NCBI RefSeq assembly: GCF_900101265.1
Contig: NZ_FMZS01000002.1
Coordinates: forward strand, 644,765-708,764
Reading direction: 5' to 3'
From: Massilia sp. PDC64
GTDB taxonomy: Bacteria > Pseudomonadota > Gammaproteobacteria > Burkholderiales > Burkholderiaceae_D
DNA length: 64,000 bases
Shown: positions 18,329 through 28,531 of the stretch, piece after piece
How the letters are laid out: each line of letters begins with the position of its first letter
How positions within the stretch are numbered: position 1 is the stretch's first letter
Notes under the pieces: model-generated
Told to the model about the DNA's origin: nothing
The model's database searches: none
Seen by the model: only the letters and a program-made list of their open reading frames with translations
Position numbers and translations under genes: made by a program

Positions 18329-20740
18329 ATGAGCGGCATGCGACAACGTGGATGGCGGAAGTGGGGACGGCGGGTTGCGGTCGGGGTCGTCGTGCTGCCG
18401 GTGCTTGTCGCGGGCGGCGCGTGGATGACCTTGCGCGCGAGCCTGCCCGAGCTGGACGGCCGGCATCGCTCGCCGCTGCTGTCGGCGCCCGTGACCGTGG
18501 AGCGCGACGCGAATGGCGTGCCGACCATCAGCGGGGCGAACCGGCTCGACGTCGCGTATGCCACCGGGTTCGTGCACGGCCAGGAGCGCTTTTTCCAGAT
18601 GGACCTGCTGCGCCGCAGCGCCGCCGGCGAACTGGCCGAGCTGTTCGGGGCCAAGGCGCTGCCGCTGGACCGCGCGCACCGCCTGCATCGCTTCCGCGCC
18701 CGCGCCGAACAAGTCCTGCAGCGCATGACGCCGGCCGAGCGCGCGCTGCTGGACCGCTATGCCGCCGGCGTCAACGACGGCCTGAACGGGTTGCGTGCGC
18801 GGCCGTTCGAATACCTGCTGAGCGGCGCGACGCCGCGTCCGTGGACACCCGCCGATTCGCTGCTGGCCGTGTGGGCCATGTATTTCGATTTGCAGGGCAA
18901 CCAGGAGCCGCGCGAACTGGCGCGGGGATGGCTGGCCGCGCACCTCGATCCGGCCCAGCTGGCTTTCCTGCTGCCCGAGGCGACCCGCTGGGATACGCCG
19001 ATGGATGCGGACGCCGTCGCGCTGGCGCCGGCCCCGATTCCGCCCACGGCGCCGGCGTGGTGGGGCCGCAAGGACGCCGTGCCTGCGCGGCAAGTGGCCG
19101 GCATCGCGTTCACCGATTCGGTCGGCAGCAACAACTACGCCATCGCCGGCACGCGCACGGCCAACGGCGCCGCCATCGTCTCGGACGACATGCACCTGGG
19201 CCTGCAGCTGCCGAACACGTGGTACCGCCTCGCGCTGCGCTTCCCGGATACGAACGGGCAACCGCGCCGCGTCGTCGGCGTGAGCCTGCCCGGGACGCCG
19301 CCGGCCGTCATCGTCGGCAGCAACGGCCACGTCGCTTGGGCCTTTACGAACAGTTATGCGGACACGCTCGACCTCGTCCGCCTCGGCGCCGACGCGGACC
19401 ACCCGGGCCAGGTGCGCACGACGAACGGCTGGGAGACGCCCGTCGCGCACACGGAAACCCTGCTCGTGAAGGGCGAGCCGGCGCAGACCATGACCGTGCT
19501 CGAGACGAGCCTCGGTCCCGTCCGCACCGTCGACGGCGTCCAGTACGCCTTGCACTGGGTCGCGCACGATCCGGGCGCACTGAACCTGAACCACCTGAAG
19601 CTGGAATCGTCGACGAACCTCGACGAGGCGCTGGCCGCGGCGGCCAGCGACGGCATCCCGGCGCAGAATATCGTCCTCGGGGACGACCGCGGCGGCATCG
19701 CGTGGACCATCGGCGGCGCGCTGCCGCAGCGGACGCAGGGCGGCGCCGCCGTGTCGTTCCCGCTCGCGTCCGATGGTGCCGTGCCGACGTGGAGCGGGCT
19801 GCTGGCGCCGGCACGGCACCCGCGCGTCGTCAATCCGCCCGGCGGCCAGCTGGTGACGGCGAACAGCCGCCAGCTCGCGGGCACCGACGCGCAGACCATC
19901 GGCGACGGCGGCTTCGACCTCGGCGCGCGCGTGCACCAGTTGAGCGGCAACGTGCGCCAGCTGGGCGACAGGACGGACGTACCGGCCGCGTTCCAGGCAT
20001 CGCTCGACGACCGCGCACCGTTCATCGCCGGCTGGCGCGAGCGCGCCCTGGCCGCGCTGGATGCCCGTGCGCTGGACCAGCATCCGGACCGCGCGGAGTT
20101 CCGCCGCCTGCTGGCGCAAAGCTGGGATGGCCGCGCCAGCACGACGTCCGTCGGCTATCGCCTGGCGCGCCAGTTCATGTGGTCGCTGCACGACCTGCTG
20201 TTCGCCGGCGTCGACGCGGAGCTGGCGAAACTCGATCCGAAGGCCGGCATCGTGGTGGCGACGTCGCGCTGGCCGGACGTCGTCGCGCGCCTGCTGGACG
20301 AGCGGCCGGCCGCGTGGCTGCCGGCCGGCTACGCGAGCTGGCAGGACCTGCAACTGGCGGCCATCGACCGCGCCATCGCGGACCTGAAGGAAGACGGCAC
20401 GCCGCTCGCGCAGGCCACCTGGGGTCGGCGCAACACGGCGACGATCGCGCATCCGTTCACGATCGCGGTGCCGGCGCTGCGCCGCTGGCTCAGCGTCCCG
20501 CCGGACCAGCTGCCGGGCGACGCCAACATGCCGCGCGTGGCGGGGCCGAAGTTCGGGCAATCGGAACGGCTTACGGTAGCGCCGGGGCGCGAGGAAGAAG
20601 GGCTGTTCGACATGCCCGGCGGGCAAAGCGGGCATCCGCTGTCGCCGTACTTCCTGAAAGGGCACGAGGACTGGGTGCGCGGGAAGCCGGTGCCGTTGCT
20701 GCCGGGGGCGGCGGTGCACACGCTGACGTTCACGAACTAA
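18329..20740 (+). CDS. Penicillin acylase family (Ntn) hydrolase
   Basis: An 803-residue precursor of an N-terminal-nucleophile amidohydrolase. A basic start and a hydrophobic segment (VAVGVVVLPVLVAGGAWM) form a signal anchor. The alpha-chain region has YATGFVHGQERFFQMD and RSAAGELAELFG. The nucleophile is Ser267 in DSVGSNNYAI; autocleavage before this Ser would yield the beta chain. DGGF and QSGHPLSPYF lie in the C-terminal part. Family members hydrolyse penicillins, acyl-homoserine lactones or other N-acyl compounds, and which applies here cannot be decided. Two in-frame ATGs (18329, 18338) are possible starts. A double-hairpin repeat follows the stop. Confidence 0.9.
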   Translation: MSGMRQRGWRKWGRRVAVGVVVLPVLVAGGAWMTLRASLPELDGRHRSPLLSAPVTVERDANGVPTISGANRLDVAYATGFVHGQERFFQMDLLRRSAAGELAELFGAKALPLDRAHRLHRFRARAEQVLQRMTPAERALLDRYAAGVNDGLNGLRARPFEYLLSGATPRPWTPADSLLAVWAMYFDLQGNQEPRELARGWLAAHLDPAQLAFLLPEATRWDTPMDADAVALAPAPIPPTAPAWWGRKDAVPARQVAGIAFTDSVGSNNYAIAGTRTANGAAIVSDDMHLGLQLPNTWYRLALRFPDTNGQPRRVVGVSLPGTPPAVIVGSNGHVAWAFTNSYADTLDLVRLGADADHPGQVRTTNGWETPVAHTETLLVKGEPAQTMTVLETSLGPVRTVDGVQYALHWVAHDPGALNLNHLKLESSTNLDEALAAAASDGIPAQNIVLGDDRGGIAWTIGGALPQRTQGGAAVSFPLASDGAVPTWSGLLAPARHPRVVNPPGGQLVTANSRQLAGTDAQTIGDGGFDLGARVHQLSGNVRQLGDRTDVPAAFQASLDDRAPFIAGWRERALAALDARALDQHPDRAEFRRLLAQSWDGRASTTSVGYRLARQFMWSLHDLLFAGVDAELAKLDPKAGIVVATSRWPDVVARLLDERPAAWLPAGYASWQDLQLAAIDRAIADLKEDGTPLAQATWGRRNTATIAHPFTIAVPALRRWLSVPPDQLPGDANMPRVAGPKFGQSERLTVAPGREEEGLFDMPGGQSGHPLSPYFLKGHEDWVRGKPVPLLPGAAVHTLTFTN

Positions 20741-20743
20741 ACG

Positions 20744-20827
20744 AACGTCGTTCCCGCGCAGGCGGGAACCCAAGTTCAGCGTGTCGGCGGCGCAAAATTG
20801 GGCCCCCGCCTTCGCGGGGGCGACGTT
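20744..20827. repeat. Double-hairpin interspersed repeat, copy 1
   Basis: Two hairpins in tandem: TTCCCGCGCAGGCGGGAA, then CCCCCGCCTTCGCGGGGG, flanked by CGTCG and CGACG and joined by an AAGTT...AATTGGG linker. The reverse complement of 59279-59360 is nearly identical over the whole unit. It lies between two convergent genes and its end overlaps the stop codon of the minus-strand gene. REP-like in form; the family name is not known to me. Confidence 0.8.
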
Positions 20828-22988
20828 AACGGGCGGCCATCGGCACCCACAACTTCTGCAGCATGCCGGTGACTGCCTCCGGCGGCGCCGGCCGCCCGAG
20901 ATAAAAGCCCTGCACGAGATCGCAGCCGTATTCTTCCAGCAGCACGAGCTGCTCGCCCGTCTCGACGCCTTCCGCCACGACGATCATCTTGAGACCGTGC
21001 GCCATCGCGATGATGGCGCGCGTGATCGCGGCGTTTTCGGAATCCTGCGGCAGGCCGCTGATGAAGCTGCGGTCGATCTTCAGCGCGCGCACGTCGAAGC
21101 GCTTCAGGTAGTTCATCGACGAATAGCCGGTGCCGAAGTCGTCGATCGACAGGTACACGCCGATGCCGCGCAGTTGTTCCAGCGTGGCCAGGGTCGCTTT
21201 TGCATCGTCCATCAGCGTGCCTTCCGTCAGCTCCAGCTCGAGCAGGCGCGGGTCGAGGCCCGTGTCGTGCAGGGCCGAAAGCACGATCTGCGACAGGTTC
21301 TCGTCCTTGAACTGCTTGGCCGACAGGTTCACGGCGATGCGCACGGGACGGCGCGCGAGTTTCTGCCAGTGGCGCGCCTGGTTGCACGCGGTGCGCAGCA
21401 CCCATTCGCCGATCGGCACGATCAGGCCCGTCTCTTCCGCCAGCGGGATGAATTCGTTGGGCGAGACGACGCCCCGTTCCGCATGGCGCCAGCGCACGAG
21501 GGCTTCCACGCCGACGATCTCGGACGAGCGCACGTCGAGCTGCGGCTGGTAGAGCAGGTACAGCTCGTCGTTCTGCAGCGCGCGGCGCAGGCCGACTTCC
21601 AGCTTCACGTGGCTCATGATCTGCATCGTCAGCGACGACGAGTACAGCTTGGCGTTGTTCTTGCCGCAGTTCTTCGCGTGGTACATCGCCGTGTCGGCGT
21701 ACTTCAGCAGCGAGGTGCAGTCGTCGCCGTCTTCCGGGAACAGCGAGATGCCGATGCTGGCCGTCACGAAGATCTCGTTGCCTTCGATGAGGAACGGGCG
21801 GCGCATCGCATCTTTCACGCGGTGCGCCACGTTGAGCGCGTGTTCGACCCGTTCGAGGTCGGGGATGAGGATCGTGAATTCGTCGCCGCCCAGCCGCGCG
21901 AGGTTCGTGCCCGCGCTGTTGGGAGTGTCCGCGCGCGGGAGCAGGTCGCCGCGCGACAGCAGGTCGTTCGGGCGGATCGTCTCGCGCAGGCGGTCCGACA
22001 CCTGCTTCAGCAACTGGTCGCCCACGTTGTGGCCCAGCGTGTCGTTGATGCGCTTGAAGGCGTCCAGGTCCATGAACAGCACGGCGAACTTCTTGTTGCC
22101 GATCTTCGAGCGCTGCAGCTCGCGTTCCAGCATCTCGAGGAATGCCTGGCGGTTCGGGATGCCGGTCAGGCTGTCGCAATAGGCGAGGCGGCGGATCTGT
22201 TCTTCCGCGCGCTTTCTCTCGCTGATGTCGCGCACGAGGCCCAGCACTTCGTTCGGGCCGGTGGCGACGAGGCGCGCCTCGAAATGCTGCGCTTCGCCGA
22301 AGCGGATCAATTCGTATTCGACGGAGCGCACCTGCTGCACGTGCAGGGCCATGCCCACCTGTTCGAGCAGCCGCTCCGCGATGTCGCGCGGCAGGACGTC
22401 CGTCACGTGGCGGCCGACGATCTGCTCGTCCGCGCCGGCGTCGCGCACGCCGCGGCCGGGACCGTCGCGGCCCGGCTCGTAATCGAGGTAGAAGCCATCG
22501 CGCGACATGCGAAAGAACGTGTCCGGAATGGCGGCCAGCACGGCCCGGTTCTGGGCGTCGGCGATGCGCAGGCGGACGATGGCGTCGGATGCGCGCAGCA
22601 CGTACAGCACGCGGTGACCGAGGATGGGCCAGTTGATCGGCTTGGACACGAAGTCGGTGGCGCCGGCTTCGTAGGCATTGGTGACGGCTTCCAGGTCGTC
22701 GCCGCCGGTCACCATCACGATCGGGACCATCGCGCCGTTCGGCAGGTCGCGGATCGCGCGGCACGCGGCGAAGCCGTCCATCTTCGGCATCTCGACGTCC
22801 AGCAGGATCAGGTCGGGCGTGCGCGCATGCGCGAGGGCCACGGCTTCCTGGCCGTCCGCGGCCTCGATGCCTTCCAGGCCGACGCCCTCCAGCATCTCGA
22901 GCATCAGGAGGCGCATCACCGGATCGTCGTCCGCGACCAGAACGACGGCGGGCGAATGAGCGCGCTGGCGGGTAGGTTGGGCTGGCAT
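20826..22988 (-). CDS. Response regulator with REC-PAS-GGDEF-EAL domains
   Basis: A 720-residue c-di-GMP protein. REC (~15-130) has the ADDD acidic pair, the phospho-acceptor Asp in [11 protein letters not shown] and Lys in SKP. PAS lies at ~150-270. The GGDEF domain has an intact RLGGDEF. The EAL domain has [36 protein letters not shown] and EGVET, all metal and catalytic residues. Both synthesis and hydrolysis of c-di-GMP are therefore possible, controlled by phosphorylation. The gene starts one base after the stop of the upstream hybrid kinase, so the pair forms an operon and a likely cognate phosphorelay. Confidence 0.93.
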   Translation of the reverse strand: MPAQPTRQRAHSPAVVLVADDDPVMRLLMLEMLEGVGLEGIEAADGQEAVALAHARTPDLILLDVEMPKMDGFAACRAIRDLPNGAMVPIVMVTGGDDLEAVTNAYEAGATDFVSKPINWPILGHRVLYVLRASDAIVRLRIADAQNRAVLAAIPDTFFRMSRDGFYLDYEPGRDGPGRGVRDAGADEQIVGRHVTDVLPRDIAERLLEQVGMALHVQQVRSVEYELIRFGEAQHFEARLVATGPNEVLGLVRDISERKRAEEQIRRLAYCDSLTGIPNRQAFLEMLERELQRSKIGNKKFAVLFMDLDAFKRINDTLGHNVGDQLLKQVSDRLRETIRPNDLLSRGDLLPRADTPNSAGTNLARLGGDEFTILIPDLERVEHALNVAHRVKDAMRRPFLIEGNEIFVTASIGISLFPEDGDDCTSLLKYADTAMYHAKNCGKNNAKLYSSSLTMQIMSHVKLEVGLRRALQNDELYLLYQPQLDVRSSEIVGVEALVRWRHAERGVVSPNEFIPLAEETGLIVPIGEWVLRTACNQARHWQKLARRPVRIAVNLSAKQFKDENLSQIVLSALHDTGLDPRLLELELTEGTLMDDAKATLATLEQLRGIGVYLSIDDFGTGYSSMNYLKRFDVRALKIDRSFISGLPQDSENAAITRAIIAMAHGLKMIVVAEGVETGEQLVLLEEYGCDLVQGFYLGRPAPPEAVTGMLQKLWVPMAAR

Positions 22989-22989
22989 G

Positions 22990-25827
22990 TCAGGTTTCCT
23001 TTTCGAGGATGGCGGTAAGCGAGTGCCGGACGGCCTGGAACTCCTGTTCCATGTCGTTCAGGATCGCGTCCGCGCCTTCGGTGGTGTCGGCGCGGCCCAG
23101 GTGCTCCAGTTCCTTGCACAGGGCGGCGAGGGCCTCGGCGCCCACGTTGGCGCTGGCCGACTTCAATGTGTGCGCGATGCGGCGCACGTTGCCCGTGTCG
23201 AGGCCGTCGATGGCGGAGCGCAAGGTGCGCAACTGCTGCGGCGTGTCGTCGACGTAGGCGGCGATCACTTTTTGCACGAGGGCGTCGCCGCGGTCGCGCG
23301 ACAGGGCGCGGATCTTGTCCAGCGCCACGCGGTTGATGACGGCGCGCTGGATCACTTCGACGGATTCGGGCGGCAGCCGCGGCGGTTCGTCGTCGTGGTG
23401 CACGGTGGCCGCGAGCGGCAGCGCCATCCAGCGCCCGATCACGGCCGCGATTTCCTGCTGGCTGAACGGCTTCGACAGGTAATCGTCCATGCCGGCCGCG
23501 AGGCATGCTTCGCGGTCGCCCTGCAGCGCGTTCGCCGTGATCGCGATGATGGGCAGCACGCGGCCGCGGCCCGCCTCGCGCTCTTCGCGCCGGATCGCGG
23601 CCGTCGCGGCAAAGCCGTCCATGACGGGCATCTGGCAATCCATCAGCACGGCATCGTACGCATTCGTGCGCACGGCCTGCAGCGCATCCTCGCCGTTGCG
23701 CGCGCAATCCACTTGCAGGTCGAGGCTTTCCAGCATCGCGCGCGCCACCTCGATGTTGACCGGATTGTCCTCGGCCAGCAGCACGCGCCGGGTGCGCGGG
23801 CGGTTGGCGTCCAGTTGCAGGGGACGCGGCGGGATGAATCGCGGCGCCGGCGCCACCTGCCCGCGCGGCGGCGTCGCCAGGCACGCGAACAGGTCGGCCG
23901 CGCGCGCGGGCTTGATCAGCTGGTAGGCGACGCCGGCCTCGCGCCGCTGCACGGGGTCGGCGGCCAGCCGTTCGGGGCTGAGCAGCACGAGGCGCGTGGC
24001 GCGCGTGGCCGGGCTGGCCTTGATCTGCGCGGCCAGCAGCAGGCCGCTCGTGTGGGACAGTTCCATGTCGAGGATCGCGGCGTCGTACGGCTGCCCGGCG
24101 CGTGCCGCTTCCTCCAGGCGCTCCAGCGCTTCGTCCGCGCTCTCCGCGGCGTCGCATTCGATGTGCCACGTGGCCAGGTGGCGTTCGAGGCCGATGCGGC
24201 TCGTCTCGCGCTCGTCCACCAGGAGCACGCGCAGGCCGTCGATCGTGTGCTGGTGGTCGCCCGGCGCATCCGGATCGACCCGGCGCTTGTCGAAGGAGAC
24301 CGTGAACCAGAATATCGACCCCTGCGTCAGCGCGTTCTCGACGCCGATCGAACCGCCCATCAGCTCCACGAGCTGCTTGGAGATCGCGAGGCCCAGGCCC
24401 GTGCCGCCGTACTTCCTCGTCGTGGAGTCGTCGGCCTGCGAGAATGCCTCGAAGATGCGGCTGCGGGCTTCCCTCGAGATGCCGATGCCCGTGTCGTGCA
24501 CTTCGAAGCGCAGCATCACGGCCTGGTTGTCCTCGCTCGCGATGCGCACCTTGGCGAGGATGCGGCCCTGGTCCGTGAACTTGATCGCGTTGCCGAGCAG
24601 GTTGGCCATGATCTGGCGCAGCCGGTTCGGGTCGCCGCAGATGGCGACGGGGATGTCGTTGGCGATGTCGAAGTGGAGCAGGATGTTCTTCGCTTCGGCC
24701 TGCGGCGTGTAGACGGTGTGGATGTCGTCCAGCAGGTCCCACAAATTGAAATTGATGTACTCGACGGTGAGTTTGCCGGCCTCGATCTTGGAAAAGTCGA
24801 GGATGTCGTTGATGATCACCAGCAGGTGCTCGCCCGACTGCTTGACGAGCCGCGTGTAGTTGCGCTGGGTGTCCGTGAGCTCCGTCCCCAGCAGCATTTC
24901 CGTCATCCCGAGCACGCCGTTCATCGGGGTGCGGATCTCGTGGCTCATCGTGGCGAGGAAGGCGCTTTTCGCGCGGCTCGCCGCCTCGGCCGCGTTCTTC
25001 GCCTTTTCCAGCTGCTCGGTGCGCACGCTGACCTGGCGTTCCAGTTCGTCGCGGTGGTGCGTGAGCGCGGCGCCGCGGCCTTCGATCTGCGCGAGCATGT
25101 TGTTGAAGCTGTCGATCAGCACGCCCAGCTCGTCGTTGCGGTTGTGGGCGATGCGCAGCGTGTAGTTCTGGCTCGCGGACACCTTCTGCGCCGCATTGAT
25201 CAACTTGCCGATCGGGTCGCTGATGCTGCGCCGCAGCCGGCGCACCAGCACGAACGCCGTCAGCAGCGCGGCGGCCAGCGCAACGGCCATCACGCCCAGC
25301 GCGCGCGCGATGTCCAGCCACAGGGGCACGAGGTCGCTTTCGATCATGACGGCGCCCACGGGCGGCAGCGCGCGCCCTTCCGCATCCACCGGGGACCCGA
25401 GCATGCGGTAGACGCGCAGCACGGGCAGCCAGGGACGGCTGCCGGCATCGGCCGCCGCCGCGACGGTGTCGGCGTCGAGCCCGCCGAGCGCCTCGACGGG
25501 GCCGGCCGCGTCATGGCCGGGCGCGTGCCAGACGGCGAACGGTTGCCCCTTGCGGTCGTACAGGACGGCGGATGCGAGGCCCCGGCGCGCTTCCAGCGCG
25601 GCCAGCAGCTGCGTGGCGAGGCGGCGGTCGTTGAACTGCACGGCATCGAGACCGCCTTGCGCGAGCACGGCGGCCAGCGCCTCCAGTTCCTGCCGTTCCT
25701 CGCGGCGCTCGCCGGTCACCGTCGCCAGGGCAAAGGCGACGTACACGACCAGCAGCGCACTGGCGGCAGCCTGCAGGCACATCGACGTCAGTTTTCGGTT
25801 GAGGCTTGAGCGCTCGAGAGTCTGCAT
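22990..25827 (-). CDS. Hybrid sensor histidine kinase with two receiver domains and an Hpt domain
   Basis: A 945-residue membrane kinase. TM1 (~16-36) and TM2 (~172-195) bracket a ~135-residue periplasmic sensor of no recognisable family. HAMP follows (~196-250), then HisKA with His296 in [10 protein letters not shown] and a HATPase with [12 protein letters not shown]. The first receiver (~560-675) is divergent, with phosphosite LDMEL and Lys in IKP. The second (~700-820) is canonical ([21 protein letters not shown]). The C-terminal Hpt carries [12 protein letters not shown]. Architecture resembles BarA/GacS-type kinases. The neighbouring REC-GGDEF-EAL gene begins one base downstream and is the probable output. 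Confidence 0.93.
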   Translation of the reverse strand: MQTLERSSLNRKLTSMCLQAAASALLVVYVAFALATVTGERREERQELEALAAVLAQGGLDAVQFNDRRLATQLLAALEARRGLASAVLYDRKGQPFAVWHAPGHDAAGPVEALGGLDADTVAAAADAGSRPWLPVLRVYRMLGSPVDAEGRALPPVGAVMIESDLVPLWLDIARALGVMAVALAAALLTAFVLVRRLRRSISDPIGKLINAAQKVSASQNYTLRIAHNRNDELGVLIDSFNNMLAQIEGRGAALTHHRDELERQVSVRTEQLEKAKNAAEAASRAKSAFLATMSHEIRTPMNGVLGMTEMLLGTELTDTQRNYTRLVKQSGEHLLVIINDILDFSKIEAGKLTVEYINFNLWDLLDDIHTVYTPQAEAKNILLHFDIANDIPVAICGDPNRLRQIMANLLGNAIKFTDQGRILAKVRIASEDNQAVMLRFEVHDTGIGISREARSRIFEAFSQADDSTTRKYGGTGLGLAISKQLVELMGGSIGVENALTQGSIFWFTVSFDKRRVDPDAPGDHQHTIDGLRVLLVDERETSRIGLERHLATWHIECDAAESADEALERLEEAARAGQPYDAAILDMELSHTSGLLLAAQIKASPATRATRLVLLSPERLAADPVQRREAGVAYQLIKPARAADLFACLATPPRGQVAPAPRFIPPRPLQLDANRPRTRRVLLAEDNPVNIEVARAMLESLDLQVDCARNGEDALQAVRTNAYDAVLMDCQMPVMDGFAATAAIRREEREAGRGRVLPIIAITANALQGDREACLAAGMDDYLSKPFSQQEIAAVIGRWMALPLAATVHHDDEPPRLPPESVEVIQRAVINRVALDKIRALSRDRGDALVQKVIAAYVDDTPQQLRTLRSAIDGLDTGNVRRIAHTLKSASANVGAEALAALCKELEHLGRADTTEGADAILNDMEQEFQAVRHSLTAILEKET

Positions 25828-25988
25828 GGCTTGGGCGGATCCGGCGGTCGGCGCTGCGAACGAACCTGGCGTACAGGTTCACCATGCAAGAAAGCAAATT
25901 CTTGCAGGAACTGACTATAGGTGAGGGATATGGGGCGCCGTTTGTGCTGGCGCAAAGCGGCGGGAGCGGAGAGGAGGGGAGGGCCGAT

Positions 25989-26019
25989 AAAACATCGCCC
26001 CCGGCGGGCGGGGGCGATG
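25989..26019 (-). terminator. Terminator of the cstA operon
   Basis: CATCGCCCCC (25993-26002) pairs with GGGGGCGATG (26010-26019). Read on the minus strand the stem is followed by a T-run (25992-25989). It lies 30 bp downstream of the small DUF466 gene and separates the cstA transcript from the hybrid kinase gene. Confidence 0.75.
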
Positions 26020-26048
26020 ATGTTTTGCACTACGGTAAAACTGCTGGC

Positions 26049-26246
26049 TCAGCAACAACCTCCGCGCTTGCCGTTACCGTAGCGGGCCTGCTGGCGCTCG
26101 CGGAAAAACTCCTCGTAGCTCATGACCGGCTGGTCCGGATGGGTCTTCTCCATGTGCGCCACATAGGTGTCGTATTCCGGCAGGCCGACCATCAGGCGCA
26201 TGCTTTGCCCGAGGTAGCGGCCTGCCTGTGCCAGCGCGCCGAGCAT
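26049..26246 (-). CDS. YbdD/YjiX family (DUF466) small protein
   Basis: A 65-residue protein of the family found beside CstA/BtsT transporters, with the typical [27 protein letters not shown] and a terminal GNGKRGGCC dicysteine. The start codon overlaps the cstA stop by one base (TGATG read on the minus strand), which indicates translational coupling. Its biochemical role is not established; co-occurrence suggests an accessory to the transporter. Confidence 0.92.
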   Translation of the reverse strand: MLGALAQAGRYLGQSMRLMVGLPEYDTYVAHMEKTHPDQPVMSYEEFFRERQQARYGNGKRGGCC

Positions 26247-28321
26247 CACTGCACCTCGGCCATCGACGCGGCGGGCGCGGCGACGTACGGCGTCTCCTGC
26301 GCGCTCGGACGGGCGCTCTTGCGGGCGGCCAGCGCGGTGCGGAAACCGTACAGCACGACGGCCAGCACGACGATCATGAAGAAACCGCACAGGGTGGCGT
26401 CGACGTAGTCGTTGAAGATGATGCGGCCCATCTGGTCGAGCGACTTGGCCGGTGCCAGCACCTGGCCCTGGTCGAGCGCGGTCTGGAATTTCTTCGCGTG
26501 CGCCAGGAAGCCGACCTTGACGTTCGGGTCGAAGATCTTCAGCCAGCCGGCCGACAGCGTGCAGATCAGCAGCCAGATGGTTGGGACGATCGTCACCCAG
26601 GCGTACTGGCCGCGCTTCATCTTGAACAGCACGACGGTACCCAGCGTGAGCGCGATACCGGCCAGCATCTGGTTGGCGATGCCGAACAGCGGCCACAGCG
26701 TGTTGATGCCGCCCAGCGGGTCGACGACGCCCTGGTACAGGAAATAGCCCCAGGCGGCGACGCACAGGCCGGTGGCGATCAGGTTCGCCGGCAGCGAGTC
26801 CGTGCGTTTCAGCGACGGGACGAAGGCGCCCAGCAGGTCCTGCAGCATGAAGCGGCCGGCGCGGGTACCCGCGTCGACGGCGGTCAGGATGAACAGTGCC
26901 TCGAACAGGATCGCGAAGTGGTACCAGAACGCCATCATCGCCTTGCCGCCCACGACGTTGGACAGGATGTGCGCCATGCCGACGGCCAGCGTCGGGGCGC
27001 CGCCGGCGCGCGAGATGATGGTGTTCTCGCCGACGTCCTTGGCCATCTGGGTCAGCTGGTCCGGCGTGATCACGAAGCCCCAGTTGGAGACCGCGGCGGC
27101 GGCCGTCTGGGCGGTCGTGCCGAGCACGGCGGCCGGGCTGTTCATCGCGAAGTAGACGCCCGGGTCGATGGTCGACGCGGCGACGAGGGCCATGATGGCG
27201 ACGAACGATTCCATCAGCATGCCGCCGTAGCCGATGAAGCGGGCGTGCTGTTCGTTCTCGATCATCTTCGGCGTGGTGCCCGACGAGATCAGCGCGTGGA
27301 AGCCGGACACGGCGCCGCAGGCGATGGTGATGAACAGGAACGGGAACAGCGTGCCGGACCAGGCCGGGCCGGTGCCGTCGATGAAGCGGGTGATCGACGG
27401 CATCTGCAGCATCGGGGCGACGAACACGATGCCCAGCGCGAGGCCGACGATGGTGCCGATCTTGAGGAAGGTCGACAGGTAGTCGCGCGGCGCCAGCAGC
27501 AGCCACACGGGGATCACGGAGGCGACGAAGCCGTAGCCGATCAGCATCCAGGTCAGCTGGGTGCCGGTGAACGTGAACATCGGGGCCCAGGTCGGCGAAT
27601 CGTGCACGAACTGGCCGCCGACGATGGCGCCGATCAGCAGCACGAAGCCGATCAGCGACACTTCGCCGATGCGGCCCACGCGGATGTAGCGCGAGTAGAT
27701 GCCCATGAACAGCGCGATCGGGATCGTCGCCATCACGGTGAACGAACCCCACGGCGAGCCGGTCAGTGCCTTCACGACGATCAGCGCCAGCACCGCGAGG
27801 ATGATGACCATGATCATGAAGGTGCCGAACAGGGCGATGACACCGGGAACCTCGCCCATCTCGGACTTGATCAGGTCGCCGAGCGAGCGGCCGTCGCGGC
27901 GCATCGACAGGAACAGCACCATGAAGTCCTGCACCGCGCCGGCGAACACGACGCCGGCCAGGATCCACAGCATGCCGGGCAGGTAACCCATCTGCGCGGC
28001 GAGCACGGGGCCGACCAGGGGGCCGGCGCCGGCGATCGCGGCGAAGTGGTGGCCGAACAGCACGTAGCGGTTCGTCGGCACGTAGTCGAGGCCGTCGTTG
28101 TACTTGTACGCCGGGGTCTGGCGACGGGCGTCGAGGCCCATCACCTTGTCGGCGATGTAGAGGCTGTAGAAGCGGTACGCGATCAGGTAGACGCAGACGG
28201 CCGCCATGACGACCCAGACCGCGTTGATGGATTCGCCGCGCTTGAGGGCGACGTAGGCGAGCGAGACGGCGCCCACGAGCGAAAGCGCAGCCCATCCGAG
28301 CTGGCTTGTTAGACGTTTCAT
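26246..28321 (-). CDS. cstA: Carbon starvation protein CstA family transporter
   Basis: A 691-residue polytopic inner-membrane protein with many hydrophobic segments. CstA/BtsT homologues transport pyruvate and possibly peptides during carbon limitation. Recognisable segments are [32 protein letters not shown] and the [19 protein letters not shown] block. The start at [10 protein letters not shown] is preceded by GGAGGAGTCATA, a strong ribosome-binding site; 53 further upstream codons are open but lack similarity. The DUF466 gene is coupled at the 3' end. A Cache-domain kinase and a LuxR-type regulator start divergently 210 bp away, across a tandem CTACGTAG element, and are the likely regulators. 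Confidence 0.95.
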   Translation of the reverse strand: MKRLTSQLGWAALSLVGAVSLAYVALKRGESINAVWVVMAAVCVYLIAYRFYSLYIADKVMGLDARRQTPAYKYNDGLDYVPTNRYVLFGHHFAAIAGAGPLVGPVLAAQMGYLPGMLWILAGVVFAGAVQDFMVLFLSMRRDGRSLGDLIKSEMGEVPGVIALFGTFMIMVIILAVLALIVVKALTGSPWGSFTVMATIPIALFMGIYSRYIRVGRIGEVSLIGFVLLIGAIVGGQFVHDSPTWAPMFTFTGTQLTWMLIGYGFVASVIPVWLLLAPRDYLSTFLKIGTIVGLALGIVFVAPMLQMPSITRFIDGTGPAWSGTLFPFLFITIACGAVSGFHALISSGTTPKMIENEQHARFIGYGGMLMESFVAIMALVAASTIDPGVYFAMNSPAAVLGTTAQTAAAAVSNWGFVITPDQLTQMAKDVGENTIISRAGGAPTLAVGMAHILSNVVGGKAMMAFWYHFAILFEALFILTAVDAGTRAGRFMLQDLLGAFVPSLKRTDSLPANLIATGLCVAAWGYFLYQGVVDPLGGINTLWPLFGIANQMLAGIALTLGTVVLFKMKRGQYAWVTIVPTIWLLICTLSAGWLKIFDPNVKVGFLAHAKKFQTALDQGQVLAPAKSLDQMGRIIFNDYVDATLCGFFMIVVLAVVLYGFRTALAARKSARPSAQETPYVAAPAASMAEVQ

Positions 28322-28442
28322 TATGACTCCTCCGATTTGGATGCGCTGCACGACCGGTCGATGCCGGCTTACACGAACAGCAGCGTGCCTGCCAGTATCT
28401 TGCACGCGTCGGCGACTCACAAGCGCATGATTACGCAGCGCT

Positions 28443-28462
28443 CTACGTAGTCCTACGTAGTC
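28443..28462. promoter_or_regulatory. Tandem CTACGTAGTC repeat, candidate operator
   Basis: Two exact copies of the 10-mer CTACGTAGTC (28443-28452, 28453-28462), each containing the palindrome CTACGTAG, lie between the divergent cstA and sensor-kinase genes. A 10-bp period puts both sites on the same face of the helix. The neighbouring NarL/LuxR-type response regulator is the natural candidate to bind it; this is inference. Confidence 0.6.
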
Positions 28463-28531
28463 AATTCCCACAAGCAGCAACCGCTGATCAGTCGTACAAT
28501 TTCATGTTACGACTAATTCGATGCGCACGGC

